From: Weimeria sp002480925
Lineage (GTDB): Bacteria; Bacillota; Clostridia; Lachnospirales; Lachnospiraceae
NCBI RefSeq assembly: GCF_052064335.1
Contig: NZ_JBQHVU010000002.1
Span: 124,001 to 188,000 of the forward strand
Direction of reading: 5' to 3'
Length of the DNA stretch: 64,000 nt
Part shown: positions 52,153 to 60,801 of the stretch, one piece after another
Layout: each line of letters starts with the position of its first letter
Position numbering within the stretch: the stretch's first letter is position 1
Program-made: the position numbers and the translations under genes
Notes under the pieces: model-generated
Databases searched by the model: none
What the model was told of the DNA's origin: nothing
The model's input: the letters and a program-made list of their open reading frames with translations, nothing else

Positions 52153-52195
52153 ATAGGGTGGTTTAAAACCAAAAAGAAAAAAGGAGTACCTGGTG

Positions 52196-52418
52196 ATGGT
52201 TAAAGAAAAGCTCGAAGAGATAAGGCAGAAGGCCATAGCTTCCATTGAAGAAGCGAACGATGCAGATTCCCTGAACGACATAAGGGTACATCTATCTTCT
52301 TCGGTCTTTCAGGAACAGGAAAGACTACTCTTTCCACTGACCCTAAGAGACTCCTCATCGGTGATGACGAGCACGGCTGGGATGACAACGGTGTGTTCAA
52401 CCTCGAGGGAGGCTGCTA
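52196..52418 (+). pseudogene. Chimeric remnant: pheS 5' end joined to a pckA internal fragment
   Basis: 52196-about 52287 aligns with the first 31 codons of pheS at 55104 (MVKEKLEEIRQKAIASIEEA against MVKEKLEEIREKAFASIEEA), including the SD AAAAAGGAGTACC. At GTACATCTATC it switches to pckA around its P-loop (about 45960-46090), in another frame: FFGLSGTGKTTLSTDPKRLL and on to GGCY. The pckA part differs from resident pckA at several third positions. It ends exactly at the stop codon of the convergent CDF gene (52416-52418). No functional product is expected. Confidence 0.88.
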
Positions 52419-53585
52419 TTTAGTCCGGATATCTTCGACTGCGCCTCTGTCGATCGTGACAGCGCATTCAGTCTTCGGGTCGAATTCACGCAGCAGGCTT
52501 ATGACCTGATTCATGACGCGGTCTTCATCAGAAGTCGTGTAGCTGTAAGGGACTACGAGATCGAAGCTTACGATTGTCCCGGCTTCACCGAAAGTGACCT
52601 GCAGGTCGTGGAAAGTAAGGGCAGGGTCGAGGATTTTTAAGATATGTTCGATCTGTTCACGAATTTTATTTGTACGCTTGTCATTTATCTCAACCGGGTC
52701 GACATGGGCGACAAGCACGATCCCGAGGTCACGTCTTACTTTTCGCTCAGCTATATCGGCTACGGCGTGGGCTTCTTCAAGCGTTATCCGGTTCGGTACT
52801 TCTATATGGATGGTGGCCATAGTCTTCTCAGGACCATAGCTGTGGATGACGAGGTCGTGAACACCTATCACAGTAGGATCCTGCTTTACTATTTCAGAGA
52901 TCCTGTCAGCTATCTCAGGGTCCATCTCGCCTCCGATCAGAGGTGAGACTGTATCTTTTACCAGGCTGATCCCTTCCCATATGATGATGACCGATACGAT
53001 GAGACTGGCTATACCATCTATACTATGTCCGGTGAACACATACACGATAAGTGAAGCGACAGTCACTGAAGTAGTCACAGCGTCAAAAAGTGAATCCATG
53101 GCTGCGGCGTTCAGGACACTGAGATCCAGCGGCTTCGCGAGACTCTTATCAAAGAAGTACATCCACAGCTTTACACCGATCGATACAATAAGCAGGATGA
53201 ATGTCACAGTACTGAAAGTCAGAGCGGATGGGTGCATGATCCTGTCAAGTGATTCTTTGAAAAATTCGATCCCGACATTTATGATAGCGATTGAAAGTAT
53301 CAGAGTGGCTACATATTCCATTCTGCCATGACCGAAAGGATGCTCCTTGTCGGCCGGCCTTGAAGAGATCCTTGTACTGAAGAGACTTATGATAGATGAA
53401 GCCGTGTCTGACAGGTTATTTACGGCATCGGCTGTGATGGCAACAGAACCGGATAAAGTTCCGATGATGAACTTCATGGCTGACAGGAAGATATTGCAGA
53501 TGATCCCGGTGATGCTTCCGAGCATTCCGTAGGCAGTGCGGTCGTCTGGATTTTTTATGAATTTCTTTATCAGAATATTAGTCAT
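52416..53585 (-). CDS. Cation diffusion facilitator family transporter
   Basis: 389 residues. Six membrane segments lie in about 20-215. Metal-site motifs: ITADAVNNLSDTASSIISL (about 50, with the Asp pair), HPFGHGRMEYVATL (about 83) and AAAMDSLFDAVTTSVTVASL-type segment (core AMDSLFDAVTTS near 157). A cytoplasmic ferredoxin-like domain (about 225-300) has IHIEVPNRITLEEAH, and a further C-terminal extension of about 80 residues is present. It exports divalent metals (Zn, Mn, Fe or Co). SD GGGAGGAAATAAGTC. The leader has promoter TTGACT/18/TAGAAT on the minus strand and one hairpin (about 53615-53650); no known riboswitch is seen. Confidence 0.93.
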   Translation of the reverse strand: MTNILIKKFIKNPDDRTAYGMLGSITGIICNIFLSAMKFIIGTLSGSVAITADAVNNLSDTASSIISLFSTRISSRPADKEHPFGHGRMEYVATLILSIAIINVGIEFFKESLDRIMHPSALTFSTVTFILLIVSIGVKLWMYFFDKSLAKPLDLSVLNAAAMDSLFDAVTTSVTVASLIVYVFTGHSIDGIASLIVSVIIIWEGISLVKDTVSPLIGGEMDPEIADRISEIVKQDPTVIGVHDLVIHSYGPEKTMATIHIEVPNRITLEEAHAVADIAERKVRRDLGIVLVAHVDPVEINDKRTNKIREQIEHILKILDPALTFHDLQVTFGEAGTIVSFDLVVPYSYTTSDEDRVMNQVISLLREFDPKTECAVTIDRGAVEDIRTK

Positions 53586-53758
53586 GACTTATTTCCTCCC
53601 ATAAAAATACAAATGCGGACTGCTGCTTTTATGCAGGCAATCCGCTGTTTTTTTGTATAAATATTCTACTCGGAAACTATCTGCTTAGTCAATACGAACT
53701 TTCAAACTTTATAAGTCGGTACCCACAGGTTCTTTTATGTGCTTCATATGTGAAATGA

Positions 53759-54652
53759 TCATACCCGCCCATTTTTCTCTTTAAAGACCATCATCATCTC
53801 ATTCGTAAGAGACATATCATCTGGCTGTCCCTTGATCTCATCTGGGGAGAGCCAGACGGCGGAGCCGAGCTCGCCGTCGAGAGTCACCTCACGACTTCCC
53901 GTCACATCACAGTAAAATCCCATCAGGATATCAGAGACCATTCCCCACGGCTGGGATTTGTAGTAGCGGATATTTGTGACAGCAAGGCCAGTCTCTTCCT
54001 TGACTTCTCTTACCACATTTTCCTCGAGAGTCTCCCCGAATTCAGTAAAGCCTGCAATCAGCGCATCATAATGGATCGAGCGTCCGGCATATCTTGTGAC
54101 AAGGAGCTTATTCGCGTCCGGATCAGTGACACCGACTATCACAGCAGGTACGATCTTCGGGTAGATGTGATTGCCACATTTCGGGCAGATCATGCATCTC
54201 TCTTTTTCAGAATGAACTGTCGGAGCGCCGCAGCGTCCGCAGAAGCGGCTTCCCTGATACCACTGGTACAGATGGAAGGCACAGACAGTAGCAAAGTATC
54301 TCCATTTCTCAACTGATTTTTCTTCACGAAGGAACTGCACACGGATGAATTCCATGTCATCATTTACAGCGACAGGATGGTCTGCATCAGTTTCTTCGCG
54401 GTATATGTCGTTTTCAGTCAGAGCCTTTTCTTTGAATTCTAACTGTTTGAGATAATAACTGTCACCGTCGATCCTGAACAGATAGATCAGGTCATCTGCA
54501 CTGTGCAGGTCTTTTACAGATGGCAGACTGAAGCCATTTTTCTTCACAAGAACGCGATCGCCTCTGAATACAAATACTGGATCGTTTTCGGATGGCACTT
54601 TTCTCAGATCATACGAGTTATAGAATTTATGTGGGTAAATATCCTGGATCAT
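53759..54652 (-). CDS. nudC: NADH pyrophosphatase NudC (Nudix)
   Basis: 297 residues. N-terminal domain, zinc ribbon FCGRCGAPT ... CPKCGNHIYPK (about 140-165), then a Nudix box GFTEFGETLEENVVREVKEE (about 208-227) followed by TGL, and the NudC marker SQPWGMVSDILMGFYC (about 240), where the usual SQPWPFPxS is altered after SQPW. It hydrolyses NAD(H) to NMN(H) and AMP, and related enzymes remove NAD caps from RNA. ATG 54652 follows TGAGGAATAAAA. About 170 bp separate it from the CDF gene, which has its own promoter. Confidence 0.92.
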   Translation of the reverse strand: MIQDIYPHKFYNSYDLRKVPSENDPVFVFRGDRVLVKKNGFSLPSVKDLHSADDLIYLFRIDGDSYYLKQLEFKEKALTENDIYREETDADHPVAVNDDMEFIRVQFLREEKSVEKWRYFATVCAFHLYQWYQGSRFCGRCGAPTVHSEKERCMICPKCGNHIYPKIVPAVIVGVTDPDANKLLVTRYAGRSIHYDALIAGFTEFGETLEENVVREVKEETGLAVTNIRYYKSQPWGMVSDILMGFYCDVTGSREVTLDGELGSAVWLSPDEIKGQPDDMSLTNEMMMVFKEKNGRV

Positions 54653-54715
54653 TTTTTATTCCTCAAAATTTATTTTATACTGAAGCGAGAATTAAGTAAA
54701 GCACAAAGGCAAATA

Positions 54716-54741
54716 AAAAATCCCCTCCATCAGGAGAGGAT
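54716..54741 (-). terminator. Terminator downstream of 6S copy 2
   Basis: Minus strand: ATCCTCTCC, loop TGAT, GGAGGGGAT followed by TTTTTTA. Confidence 0.85.
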
Positions 54742-54749
54742 ATGCTTTC

Positions 54750-54969
54750 TAAAGAAGACTCAGGATGCAGGCCCGCATTCTTGACTCCTAGCGCGCAGCC
54801 AGGTGGGTTACCGCAACAGACACGACTGCCTTCTAACGGACGCCAAGCGTCTCTGCACAAGTGCATACACCTAAGCCTGACATCAGTGTCTGCGATATAG
54901 GGATCCCGATTTGAAGTAATTGTAGGTTCAAAAATTACGGGTTAGATCGAACACCCCAAGTATTCTGTT
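54750..54969 (-). ncRNA. ssrS: 6S RNA, copy 2
   Basis: Minus strand, divergent from pheS. Promoter TTGATT (55004-54999), 17-bp spacer, TACAAT (54981-54976), start near 54969. Closing stem ACTTGGGGTG (54961-54952) with CATCCTGAGT (54767-54758), ten pairs including G-U, different in sequence from the closing stem of copy 1 but in the same place. The core is nearly the same as copy 1 (GTGTATGCACTTGTGCAGAG, CTGTTGCGGTAACCCACCTG, CGCTAGGAGTCAAGAATGCG). The variable hairpin between them differs. Two 6S RNAs in one genome are known, for example in Bacillus subtilis. Confidence 0.73.
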
Positions 54970-54975
54970 AAGATA

Positions 54976-55054
54976 ATTGTAGCCTTTTCATATATAAAAA
55001 TCAACACAAAGATTTCGCATGAAATTTGACAAAAGGCCTTATTTCTATTATTCT
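54976..55054. promoter_or_regulatory. Divergent promoters: 6S copy 2 (minus) and pheST (plus)
   Basis: Minus: TTGATT/17/TACAAT for 6S. Plus: TTGACA (55026-55031), 17-bp spacer, TATTCT (55049-55054), 50 bp before pheS. No T-box leader fits between this promoter and pheS. Confidence 0.75.
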
Positions 55055-55103
55055 ATAGAGTGGCTTTTATGAGAAGCAAAAGATGATAAAAGGAGTACCG
55101 GAA

Positions 55104-56126
55104 ATGGTAAAAGAAAAGCTCGAAGAGATTAGAGAGAAGGCCTTTGCCTCTATTGAGGAGGCTTCCGACCAGGATTCCCTTAATGACGTAAGAGTAAAGG
55201 TCTTAGGGAAAAAGGGTGAGCTTACAGCTATCCTTAAAGGCATGAAGGACGTGGATCCTGCGGACCGTCCTAAGGTCGGCGCCATGGTGAACGAGGCCAG
55301 AAGCGCAATCGAGGAGAGGATCACCAGGGCTCTTGATTCTATGAAGAGGAAGGCTCTTGACGAGAGGCTTAAGAGAGAGACGATCGATGTGACTCTTCCG
55401 GCAAAGAGAAATAAGATCGGTCACAGACATCCTAATACGATCGCCCTTGAGGAGGTGGAAAAGATCTTCATAGGAATGGGCTTTGAGGTCGTTGAGGGCC
55501 CTGAGATCGAAAAGGATTACTACAATTTCGAGGCGCTAAATATTCCGGCAAATCATCCTGCCAAGGACGAGCAGGATACCTTCTATATAAATAAGGATAT
55601 TCTTTTAAGAACACAGACCTCTCCGGTCCAGGTCCGTCAGATGGAAGCCAAGAAGCCTCCTATCAGGATGATAGCACCGGGAAGAGTGTTCAGGGCAGAT
55701 GAGGTCGATGCGACACATTCTCCTTCCTTCCACCAGATAGAGGGAATGGTCATCGATAAGGGAATCACCTTTTCTGATCTAAAGGGAACACTCGAGATGT
55801 TTGTACACAAGCTTTTCGGAGAGGACACGAAAGTCAAGTTCCGTCCTCATCATTTCCCGTTTACAGAGCCATCCGCGGAGATGGATGTAAGCTGCTTCAA
55901 GTGCGGCGGGAAGGGCTGCCGCTTCTGTAAGGGAGAGGGCTGGATCGAGATCTTAGGATGCGGTATGGTACATCCAAAGGTACTTAAGATGAGCGGGATA
56001 GATCCTGAGGAATACTCAGGCTTCGCCTTTGGAGTAGGCCTTGAGCGAATAGCCCTGCTTAAGTACGAGATAGATGATATGAGACTGCTTTATGAGAATG
56101 ATATAAGGTTTTTGAGTCAGTTCTGA
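55104..56126 (+). CDS. pheS: Phenylalanine--tRNA ligase alpha subunit
   Basis: 340 residues from ATG 55104 (AAAAGGAGTACCGGA upstream); an in-frame upstream ATG at 55083 lacks an SD. N-terminal coiled coil, then class II core: GHRHPNTIALEEVEKIF (about 110), LLRTQTSPVQVRQM (about 170), FRADEVDATHSPSFHQIEGM-type motif 2 (core DATHSPSFHQIEG near 205) and GFAFGVGLERIALLKY (motif 3, about 312). It forms an alpha2beta2 enzyme with PheT. Its 5' end and divergent 6S gene are duplicated at 51.85-52.29 kb. Confidence 0.96.
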   Translation: MVKEKLEEIREKAFASIEEASDQDSLNDVRVKVLGKKGELTAILKGMKDVDPADRPKVGAMVNEARSAIEERITRALDSMKRKALDERLKRETIDVTLPAKRNKIGHRHPNTIALEEVEKIFIGMGFEVVEGPEIEKDYYNFEALNIPANHPAKDEQDTFYINKDILLRTQTSPVQVRQMEAKKPPIRMIAPGRVFRADEVDATHSPSFHQIEGMVIDKGITFSDLKGTLEMFVHKLFGEDTKVKFRPHHFPFTEPSAEMDVSCFKCGGKGCRFCKGEGWIEILGCGMVHPKVLKMSGIDPEEYSGFAFGVGLERIALLKYEIDDMRLLYENDIRFLSQF

Positions 56127-56128
56127 TC

Positions 56129-56210
56129 AGGGGATAGGATATAGGGGATAGGGGATAGGAATAGATGTCCTGCCCCCTAACCCCTGGACCCTGGACCCTG
56201 ATCCCTATTC
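56129..56210. repeat. Heptamer-type repeat array between pheS and pheT
   Basis: A purine half of GGGGATA units (56129-about 56163) is followed by a pyrimidine half of CCCCTAA, CCCTGGA and CCCTGAT units to 56210. Same design as the arrays at 24534 and 58651 but with other heptamers. A normal SD (GAAAGGAAACAG) and the pheT start follow. Confidence 0.8.
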
Positions 56211-56228
56211 ATGAAAGGAAACAGATAA

Positions 56229-58649
56229 ATGCGAACATCTTTAAAATGGCTCCAGTCGATGGTGCCGGGACTTACCAATGATCCGCAGGAATTCTGCGAT
56301 GCAATGACTCTTTCGGGATCAAAGGTAGAGTTTTATACAATACAGAACAGGGATCTGGACAAGATAGTCATAGGCCAGGTAAAGAAGATAGACAAGCATC
56401 CTGATGCCGATCATCTGGTCATCTGTCAGGTCGATGTAGGAGACGGACAGATCCAGATCGTTACAGGAGCATCCAACGTCTCTGAAGGAGCAAAGGTTCC
56501 TGTAGTCCTTGACGGCGGACGGGTAGCCGGAAGTCATGACGGGACAAGAACAGAGGGCGGCATCAGGATAAAGAAGGGCAAGCTGCGCGGAGTAGAGTCA
56601 GATGGAATGATGTGCTCTATAGAGGAGCTGGGCTCATCAAGGGACATGTTTCCGGATGCACCGGTAAATGGCCTGTATATACTGCCTGATGATGCACCGG
56701 TCGGAGCTGATGCGGTTTCCTATCTTGGACTTGATGATGTGGTGATCGAGTACGAGATCACAAGCAACAGGGTGGACTGCTTTTCTATCATAGGTCTTGC
56801 ACGTGAAGCAGCAGCTACATTTGATCTTCCTTTCAACCCTCCTTCAGTAAAGGAGGTCGGAAGCGAGGGAGATGTAAATGATTATATTTCTGTAGATATT
56901 GAAAATCACGAGCTCTGCAGGCGTTACACAGCAAGAGTAGTGAAGAATATCCATCTGGCACCGTCTCCTGTCTGGATGCAGCAGAGGCTCAGAAGCCAGG
57001 GCATCCGTCCTATCAACAATATAGTTGATATCACAAACTATGTGATGGAGGAGTTTGGCCAGCCTATGCATGCCTATGATCTGGATACGATAGCAGGACA
57101 TAGGATCATTGTAAAGAATGCTTCTGACAAGGAAAGCTTCGTGACTCTCGACGGAAAGGAGCATGAGCTTGATAAGGATATGCTCGAGATCTGTGATGGA
57201 GATAAGGCTGTAGGCCTTGCCGGTATCATGGGTGGAGAGAATTCCATGATCACAGATGATGTGAAGACCATGCTGTTTGAATCGGCCTGCTTTGACGGGA
57301 CCAATATCCGTCTCTCAGCCAAGAGACTTGGCATGAGGACAGAGGCATCAGGTATCTTCGAGAAGGGACTTGATCCTAATAATGCGATCCTGGCCATGAA
57401 CAGGGCCTGCGATCTGATCGAGGAGCTTGGAGCCGGAGAGGTCGTAAAGGGAACGGTTGATATCTATCCTGAGCCAGTAGCTCCATGGAGAGTGAAGTTC
57501 GAGCCAGACCATATCAATGCATATCTGGGTACTGATATACCGGCTGATAAGCAGCTTTCATATCTGAAGAAGATAGAGCTGGGATATGATGAGGGCACAA
57601 AGGAGCTTATTATCCCTACCTTCAGACAGGATCTTCTGTCCTTTGCAGACATTTCAGAGGAGGTAGCCCGTTTCTATGGCTATGCCAATATAGCGACTAC
57701 CTTGCCGAAGACATCGGCTACAGCCGGAGGCAAGTCTGAGAAAATGGAGATAGAGGATATAGCCAGAGATGTGGCAGAGTACTGCGGCTTCTCCCAGGCA
57801 TACTGCTATTCATTCGAAAGCAGAAAGGTATTTGACAAGCTGCTTCTTCCTGATGATGCTCCTGAAAGGGCTGCAATAGAGATCTCAAATCCTCTCGGAG
57901 AGGATTTCTCAATAATGAGGACGCTTCCGTTGAATGGTATCCTTACCTCTTTGTCTACTAACTACAACCGCAGGAACGAAAATGTAAGGCTCTATGAGCT
58001 TGGAAATATCTATTTAGCTGACAAGCTGCCTCTTACGGAGCTCCCCGACGAGAGGATGCAGTTTACTCTCGGCTGCTATGGAGAAGGAGAGGATTTCTAC
58101 AGCATCAAGGGAGTCGTTGAGGAATTTCTTGACAAGGTAGGGATGACAGACCGCCTGACCTATGATCCGTCGAACAAGAGACCGTATCTTCATCCGGGCC
58201 GCTGTGCCGATGTGATCTATGACGGCGAGAGGATAGGCTATCTCGGAGAGCTTCATCCTCTAGTAGCAGCAAACTATGACATCAAGGGCAGGGTCTATCT
58301 GGCAGTCATCGATATGCCTTATGTAGTGAGATTTGCTGACTTCGAAAAGAAGTACACCGGAATAGCCAACTTCCCGGCATCCACCCGTGATCTGTCTCTT
58401 GTCATGAAAAAGAGCACGCTTGCAGGAGATGTGGAAAAGATCTTCTTTGCAGAGGGTGGAGACAATCTCGAATCAGTCAAGCTCTTCGATGTCTACGAAG
58501 GCGCCCAGGTAGCAGATGGATACAAGTCTATCTCCTACCGCCTGACCTTCAGGGCAAAGGACAGATCACTCTCAGACCAGGACGTAAACCAGGCAATGGA
58601 GGATATCCTGACAAGGCTTGGAGAGATGGGAGTGGAGCTTAGGAGGTGA
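56229..58649 (+). CDS. pheT: Phenylalanine--tRNA ligase beta subunit
   Basis: 806 residues, full length. Order: tRNA-binding OB domain (about 40-150, VIGQVKKIDKHPDADHLVICQVDVG-type core KKIDKHPDADHLVICQVD), B3/B4 editing region (about 210-390, with GIRPINNIVDITNYVMEEFGQ-like core RPINNIVDITNYVMEE), B5 (about 410-480) and C-terminal anticodon-binding ferredoxin-like domain (about 715-805, FPASTRDLSLVMKK). Partner of PheS, separated from it by a heptamer array of about 100 bp. Its stop overlaps a possible GTG start of an extended QueA. Confidence 0.96.
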   Translation: MRTSLKWLQSMVPGLTNDPQEFCDAMTLSGSKVEFYTIQNRDLDKIVIGQVKKIDKHPDADHLVICQVDVGDGQIQIVTGASNVSEGAKVPVVLDGGRVAGSHDGTRTEGGIRIKKGKLRGVESDGMMCSIEELGSSRDMFPDAPVNGLYILPDDAPVGADAVSYLGLDDVVIEYEITSNRVDCFSIIGLAREAAATFDLPFNPPSVKEVGSEGDVNDYISVDIENHELCRRYTARVVKNIHLAPSPVWMQQRLRSQGIRPINNIVDITNYVMEEFGQPMHAYDLDTIAGHRIIVKNASDKESFVTLDGKEHELDKDMLEICDGDKAVGLAGIMGGENSMITDDVKTMLFESACFDGTNIRLSAKRLGMRTEASGIFEKGLDPNNAILAMNRACDLIEELGAGEVVKGTVDIYPEPVAPWRVKFEPDHINAYLGTDIPADKQLSYLKKIELGYDEGTKELIIPTFRQDLLSFADISEEVARFYGYANIATTLPKTSATAGGKSEKMEIEDIARDVAEYCGFSQAYCYSFESRKVFDKLLLPDDAPERAAIEISNPLGEDFSIMRTLPLNGILTSLSTNYNRRNENVRLYELGNIYLADKLPLTELPDERMQFTLGCYGEGEDFYSIKGVVEEFLDKVGMTDRLTYDPSNKRPYLHPGRCADVIYDGERIGYLGELHPLVAANYDIKGRVYLAVIDMPYVVRFADFEKKYTGIANFPASTRDLSLVMKKSTLAGDVEKIFFAEGGDNLESVKLFDVYEGAQVADGYKSISYRLTFRAKDRSLSDQDVNQAMEDILTRLGEMGVELRR

Positions 58650-58650
58650 G

Positions 58651-58699
58651 ACCTCACACCTCAGACCTCAGACCTCACACCTCGAACCTCACACCTAAA
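58651..58699. repeat. Heptamer repeat array between pheT and queA
   Basis: Seven consecutive heptamers: ACCTCAC, ACCTCAG, ACCTCAG, ACCTCAC, ACCTCGA, ACCTCAC, ACCTAAA. Only the pyrimidine half is present. The end ACCTCACACCTAAAA is the same as at 24.7 kb and again lies next to a start codon. Confidence 0.88.
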
Positions 58700-58702
58700 A
58701 CA

Positions 58703-59752
58703 ATGGATAACAACATCTACAGCACTAAAGACTACTATTACGACCTCCCAAAGGAGCTTATCGCCCAGGATCCGCTTGAGGACCGGAGCTCATCAAGGCT
58801 CATGGTTCTTGGGAAAAGATCAGGCAAGGTAAGCCACCATCATTTCACGGAGATCATCGATTATTTAAGAGCCGGAGACTGTCTGGTCATCAACAACACC
58901 AGAGTCATTCCGGCAAGACTTATTGGGATAAAGAAGGAGACAGGAGCTCATGTCGAGATCCTGCTTCTAAAGAGAAAACAGAATGATATATGGGAGACGC
59001 TTGTGCGTCCCGGAAAGAAGCTCCGTCCGGGCGCCGAGGTGACCTTCGGAGACGGAGCGCTTACTGCGACCATACTCGATGTGGTCGAGGGAGGAGACAG
59101 GCTTGTCCAGTTCCACTATGACGGTATCTTTGAGGAGATACTGGACAGGCTGGGAGAGATGCCGCTTCCTCCATATATCACACATCAGCTTAAGGACAGG
59201 GACAGATATAATACTGTCTATGCCAGGTTTGACGGATCGGCAGCAGCGCCTACAGCCGGGCTTCATTTCACCAGAGAGCTTCTCGAAAGGGTGAAGGAGA
59301 AGGGAGTAAATATAGCCCAGGTCACCCTTCATGTAGGCCTTGGCACCTTCCGCCCGGTAAAGGTTGATGATGTAAGGCAGCATCAGATGCATACTGAGTG
59401 GTATCGCGTCACAAAGGAGACAGCAGACCTTATCAACAGGACAAGGGAAAATGGCGGCAGGATAATAGCTGTTGGTACCACATCGGTCCGTACCTTAGAG
59501 ACTGCGGCAGATGAAGACGGACATCTGAGGGCAGAGGAGGGAGACACCTCGATCTTTATCTACCCGGGATACAAATGGAAGATAGTCGACGGACTGATCA
59601 CTAACTTCCATCTGCCTGAATCGACCCTTATAATGCTGGTATCAGCTCTGGCAGGACGAGAACATGTGCTTTCGGCATATGAAGAGGCGGTTAAGGAGAA
59701 ATACCGTTTCTTCAGTTTCGGCGATGCTATGTATATAAATCCAGATGACTAA
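58703..59752 (+). CDS. queA: S-adenosylmethionine:tRNA ribosyltransferase-isomerase
   Basis: 349 residues from ATG 58703 (MDNNIYSTKDYYYDLPKEL), the standard QueA opening. It transfers and isomerises ribose from SAM to preQ1 in tRNA to make epoxyqueuosine. Motifs: IAQDPLEDRSSSRLMVL (about 20), VINNTRVIPARLIG (about 62), GSAAAPTAGLHFTRELL (about 175) and TTSVRTLETA (about 258). No SD precedes this start because the heptamer array runs into it. A GTG at 58646 would add 19 residues encoded by the array (including RPHTSDLRPHTSNL), coupled to the pheT stop; family alignment favours 58703. Confidence 0.94.
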   Translation: MDNNIYSTKDYYYDLPKELIAQDPLEDRSSSRLMVLGKRSGKVSHHHFTEIIDYLRAGDCLVINNTRVIPARLIGIKKETGAHVEILLLKRKQNDIWETLVRPGKKLRPGAEVTFGDGALTATILDVVEGGDRLVQFHYDGIFEEILDRLGEMPLPPYITHQLKDRDRYNTVYARFDGSAAAPTAGLHFTRELLERVKEKGVNIAQVTLHVGLGTFRPVKVDDVRQHQMHTEWYRVTKETADLINRTRENGGRIIAVGTTSVRTLETAADEDGHLRAEEGDTSIFIYPGYKWKIVDGLITNFHLPESTLIMLVSALAGREHVLSAYEEAVKEKYRFFSFGDAMYINPDD

Positions 59753-59756
59753 AAAA

Positions 59757-59785
59757 AGAAGGCTTATTAAGCCTTCTTTTTTTCT
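59757..59785. terminator. Bidirectional terminator between queA and lgt
   Basis: AGAAGGCTTA, short loop, TAAGCCTTCT flanked by A-run and T-run on the two sides; serves both convergent genes. Confidence 0.85.
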
Positions 59786-60654
59786 GCCCAGGAACGGACC
59801 ATTTTACGATATTTAAAGAACCACATATAGAGGACACATACTGCAAAGAGCAGGATGCCAAGCAGAGCTGAAACCGGTACAGAGCTGCCGGGGATTATCA
59901 GCTGGTCTGTACGAAGCCTTTCTATAAAGGAACGTCCAAGGCCATAAAGGGCCATATACCAGAGGAAGATTTCACCATCGAATTTCTTTCTCTTCCTGTA
60001 CCAGAGCAGGAAGAAAAATATACAGAGATTCATTACTGATTCGTAGAGGAAGGTCGGATGGACCTGTATGCATTTTATCCCGTTTACCGTTACGGCATTT
60101 CTCATCATCTCTGTCGTGATATCACAGGAGCGGTTTACGGCATCGATAGGGAGTCGCATAGCAAACAGGCTGTCTGTGTATCTGCCGAAGGCCTCTCTGT
60201 TGAAGAAATTGCCGTAGCGGCCGCATATCTGGCCTATTAGCACTCCGAAGCAGAGGATATCTGCACATTTGAAAAATGATAGCTTTTTTATACGACAGCA
60301 GATGATTACAGTTATAAGGCCACCTATGATACCGCCGTAGATAGCCAGTCCGCCACCTCTTATATTGAAGATCTGAAGCAGGTCATCCTTATACATATCC
60401 CAGGAGAAGGTGACGTAATAGATTCTTGCTCCTATAATGCCGAACAGGATACCGGCGACGAACATATCCATGAAGTCGTCCTGCTTCATACCGACCCGCT
60501 TTGCCTCTCTCATTATGAAAAGAAAGGCAAGCATCATCCCGAGTGCTATGCAGATGCCGTAGAAGGCTATGCTGAAGTTACCGATCATTAAATGCTTTCC
60601 CACATGCCTAAGCAATATATGAAGATGGGGAAAGGCTATGCTGTCATTGTACAT
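59767..60654 (-). CDS. lgt: Prolipoprotein diacylglyceryl transferase
   Basis: 295 residues with seven membrane segments. It transfers diacylglycerol from phosphatidylglycerol to the lipobox Cys of prolipoproteins, such as the one encoded at 14.4 kb. Motifs: YGICIALGMMLAFLF (about 32), RGGGLAIYGGIIGG (about 99, first catalytic region), GQICGRYGNFFNREAFG (about 141, the Lgt signature) and YGLGRSFIERLRTD (about 240). SD AAAGGAGTCAGA before ATG 60654. The gene points away from the mraZ operon. Confidence 0.95.
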   Translation of the reverse strand: MYNDSIAFPHLHILLRHVGKHLMIGNFSIAFYGICIALGMMLAFLFIMREAKRVGMKQDDFMDMFVAGILFGIIGARIYYVTFSWDMYKDDLLQIFNIRGGGLAIYGGIIGGLITVIICCRIKKLSFFKCADILCFGVLIGQICGRYGNFFNREAFGRYTDSLFAMRLPIDAVNRSCDITTEMMRNAVTVNGIKCIQVHPTFLYESVMNLCIFFFLLWYRKRKKFDGEIFLWYMALYGLGRSFIERLRTDQLIIPGSSVPVSALLGILLFAVCVLYMWFFKYRKMVRSWAEKKKA

Positions 60655-60801
60655 TCTGACTCCTTTCGTTACCCGGATATTATACTATATCTGCTCTTTT
60701 CATGGAAGAGTCTATATTTACCTGCCCGAACATAATTTTTGTGAAATATGCATAGAAACTTTATTGCTATCACCGATATTGTGGACAGGTTTTCATGATC
60801 C

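Noticed and set aside
52193..52423. Short ORF of 76 residues as a real small protein
   Set aside because: It is the start of pheS read into a pckA piece in the wrong frame; each half matches a known gene at DNA level.
53586..53758. Metal riboswitch (NiCo or Mn type) before the CDF gene
   Set aside because: Only one short hairpin is present in a leader of about 80 bases; none of the conserved riboswitch cores is seen.
46861..55100. Prophage, ICE or genomic island with integrase
   Set aside because: Only the RAYT is mobile-type; no integrase, structural, conjugation or defence genes and no att-like repeats at a tRNA are visible.
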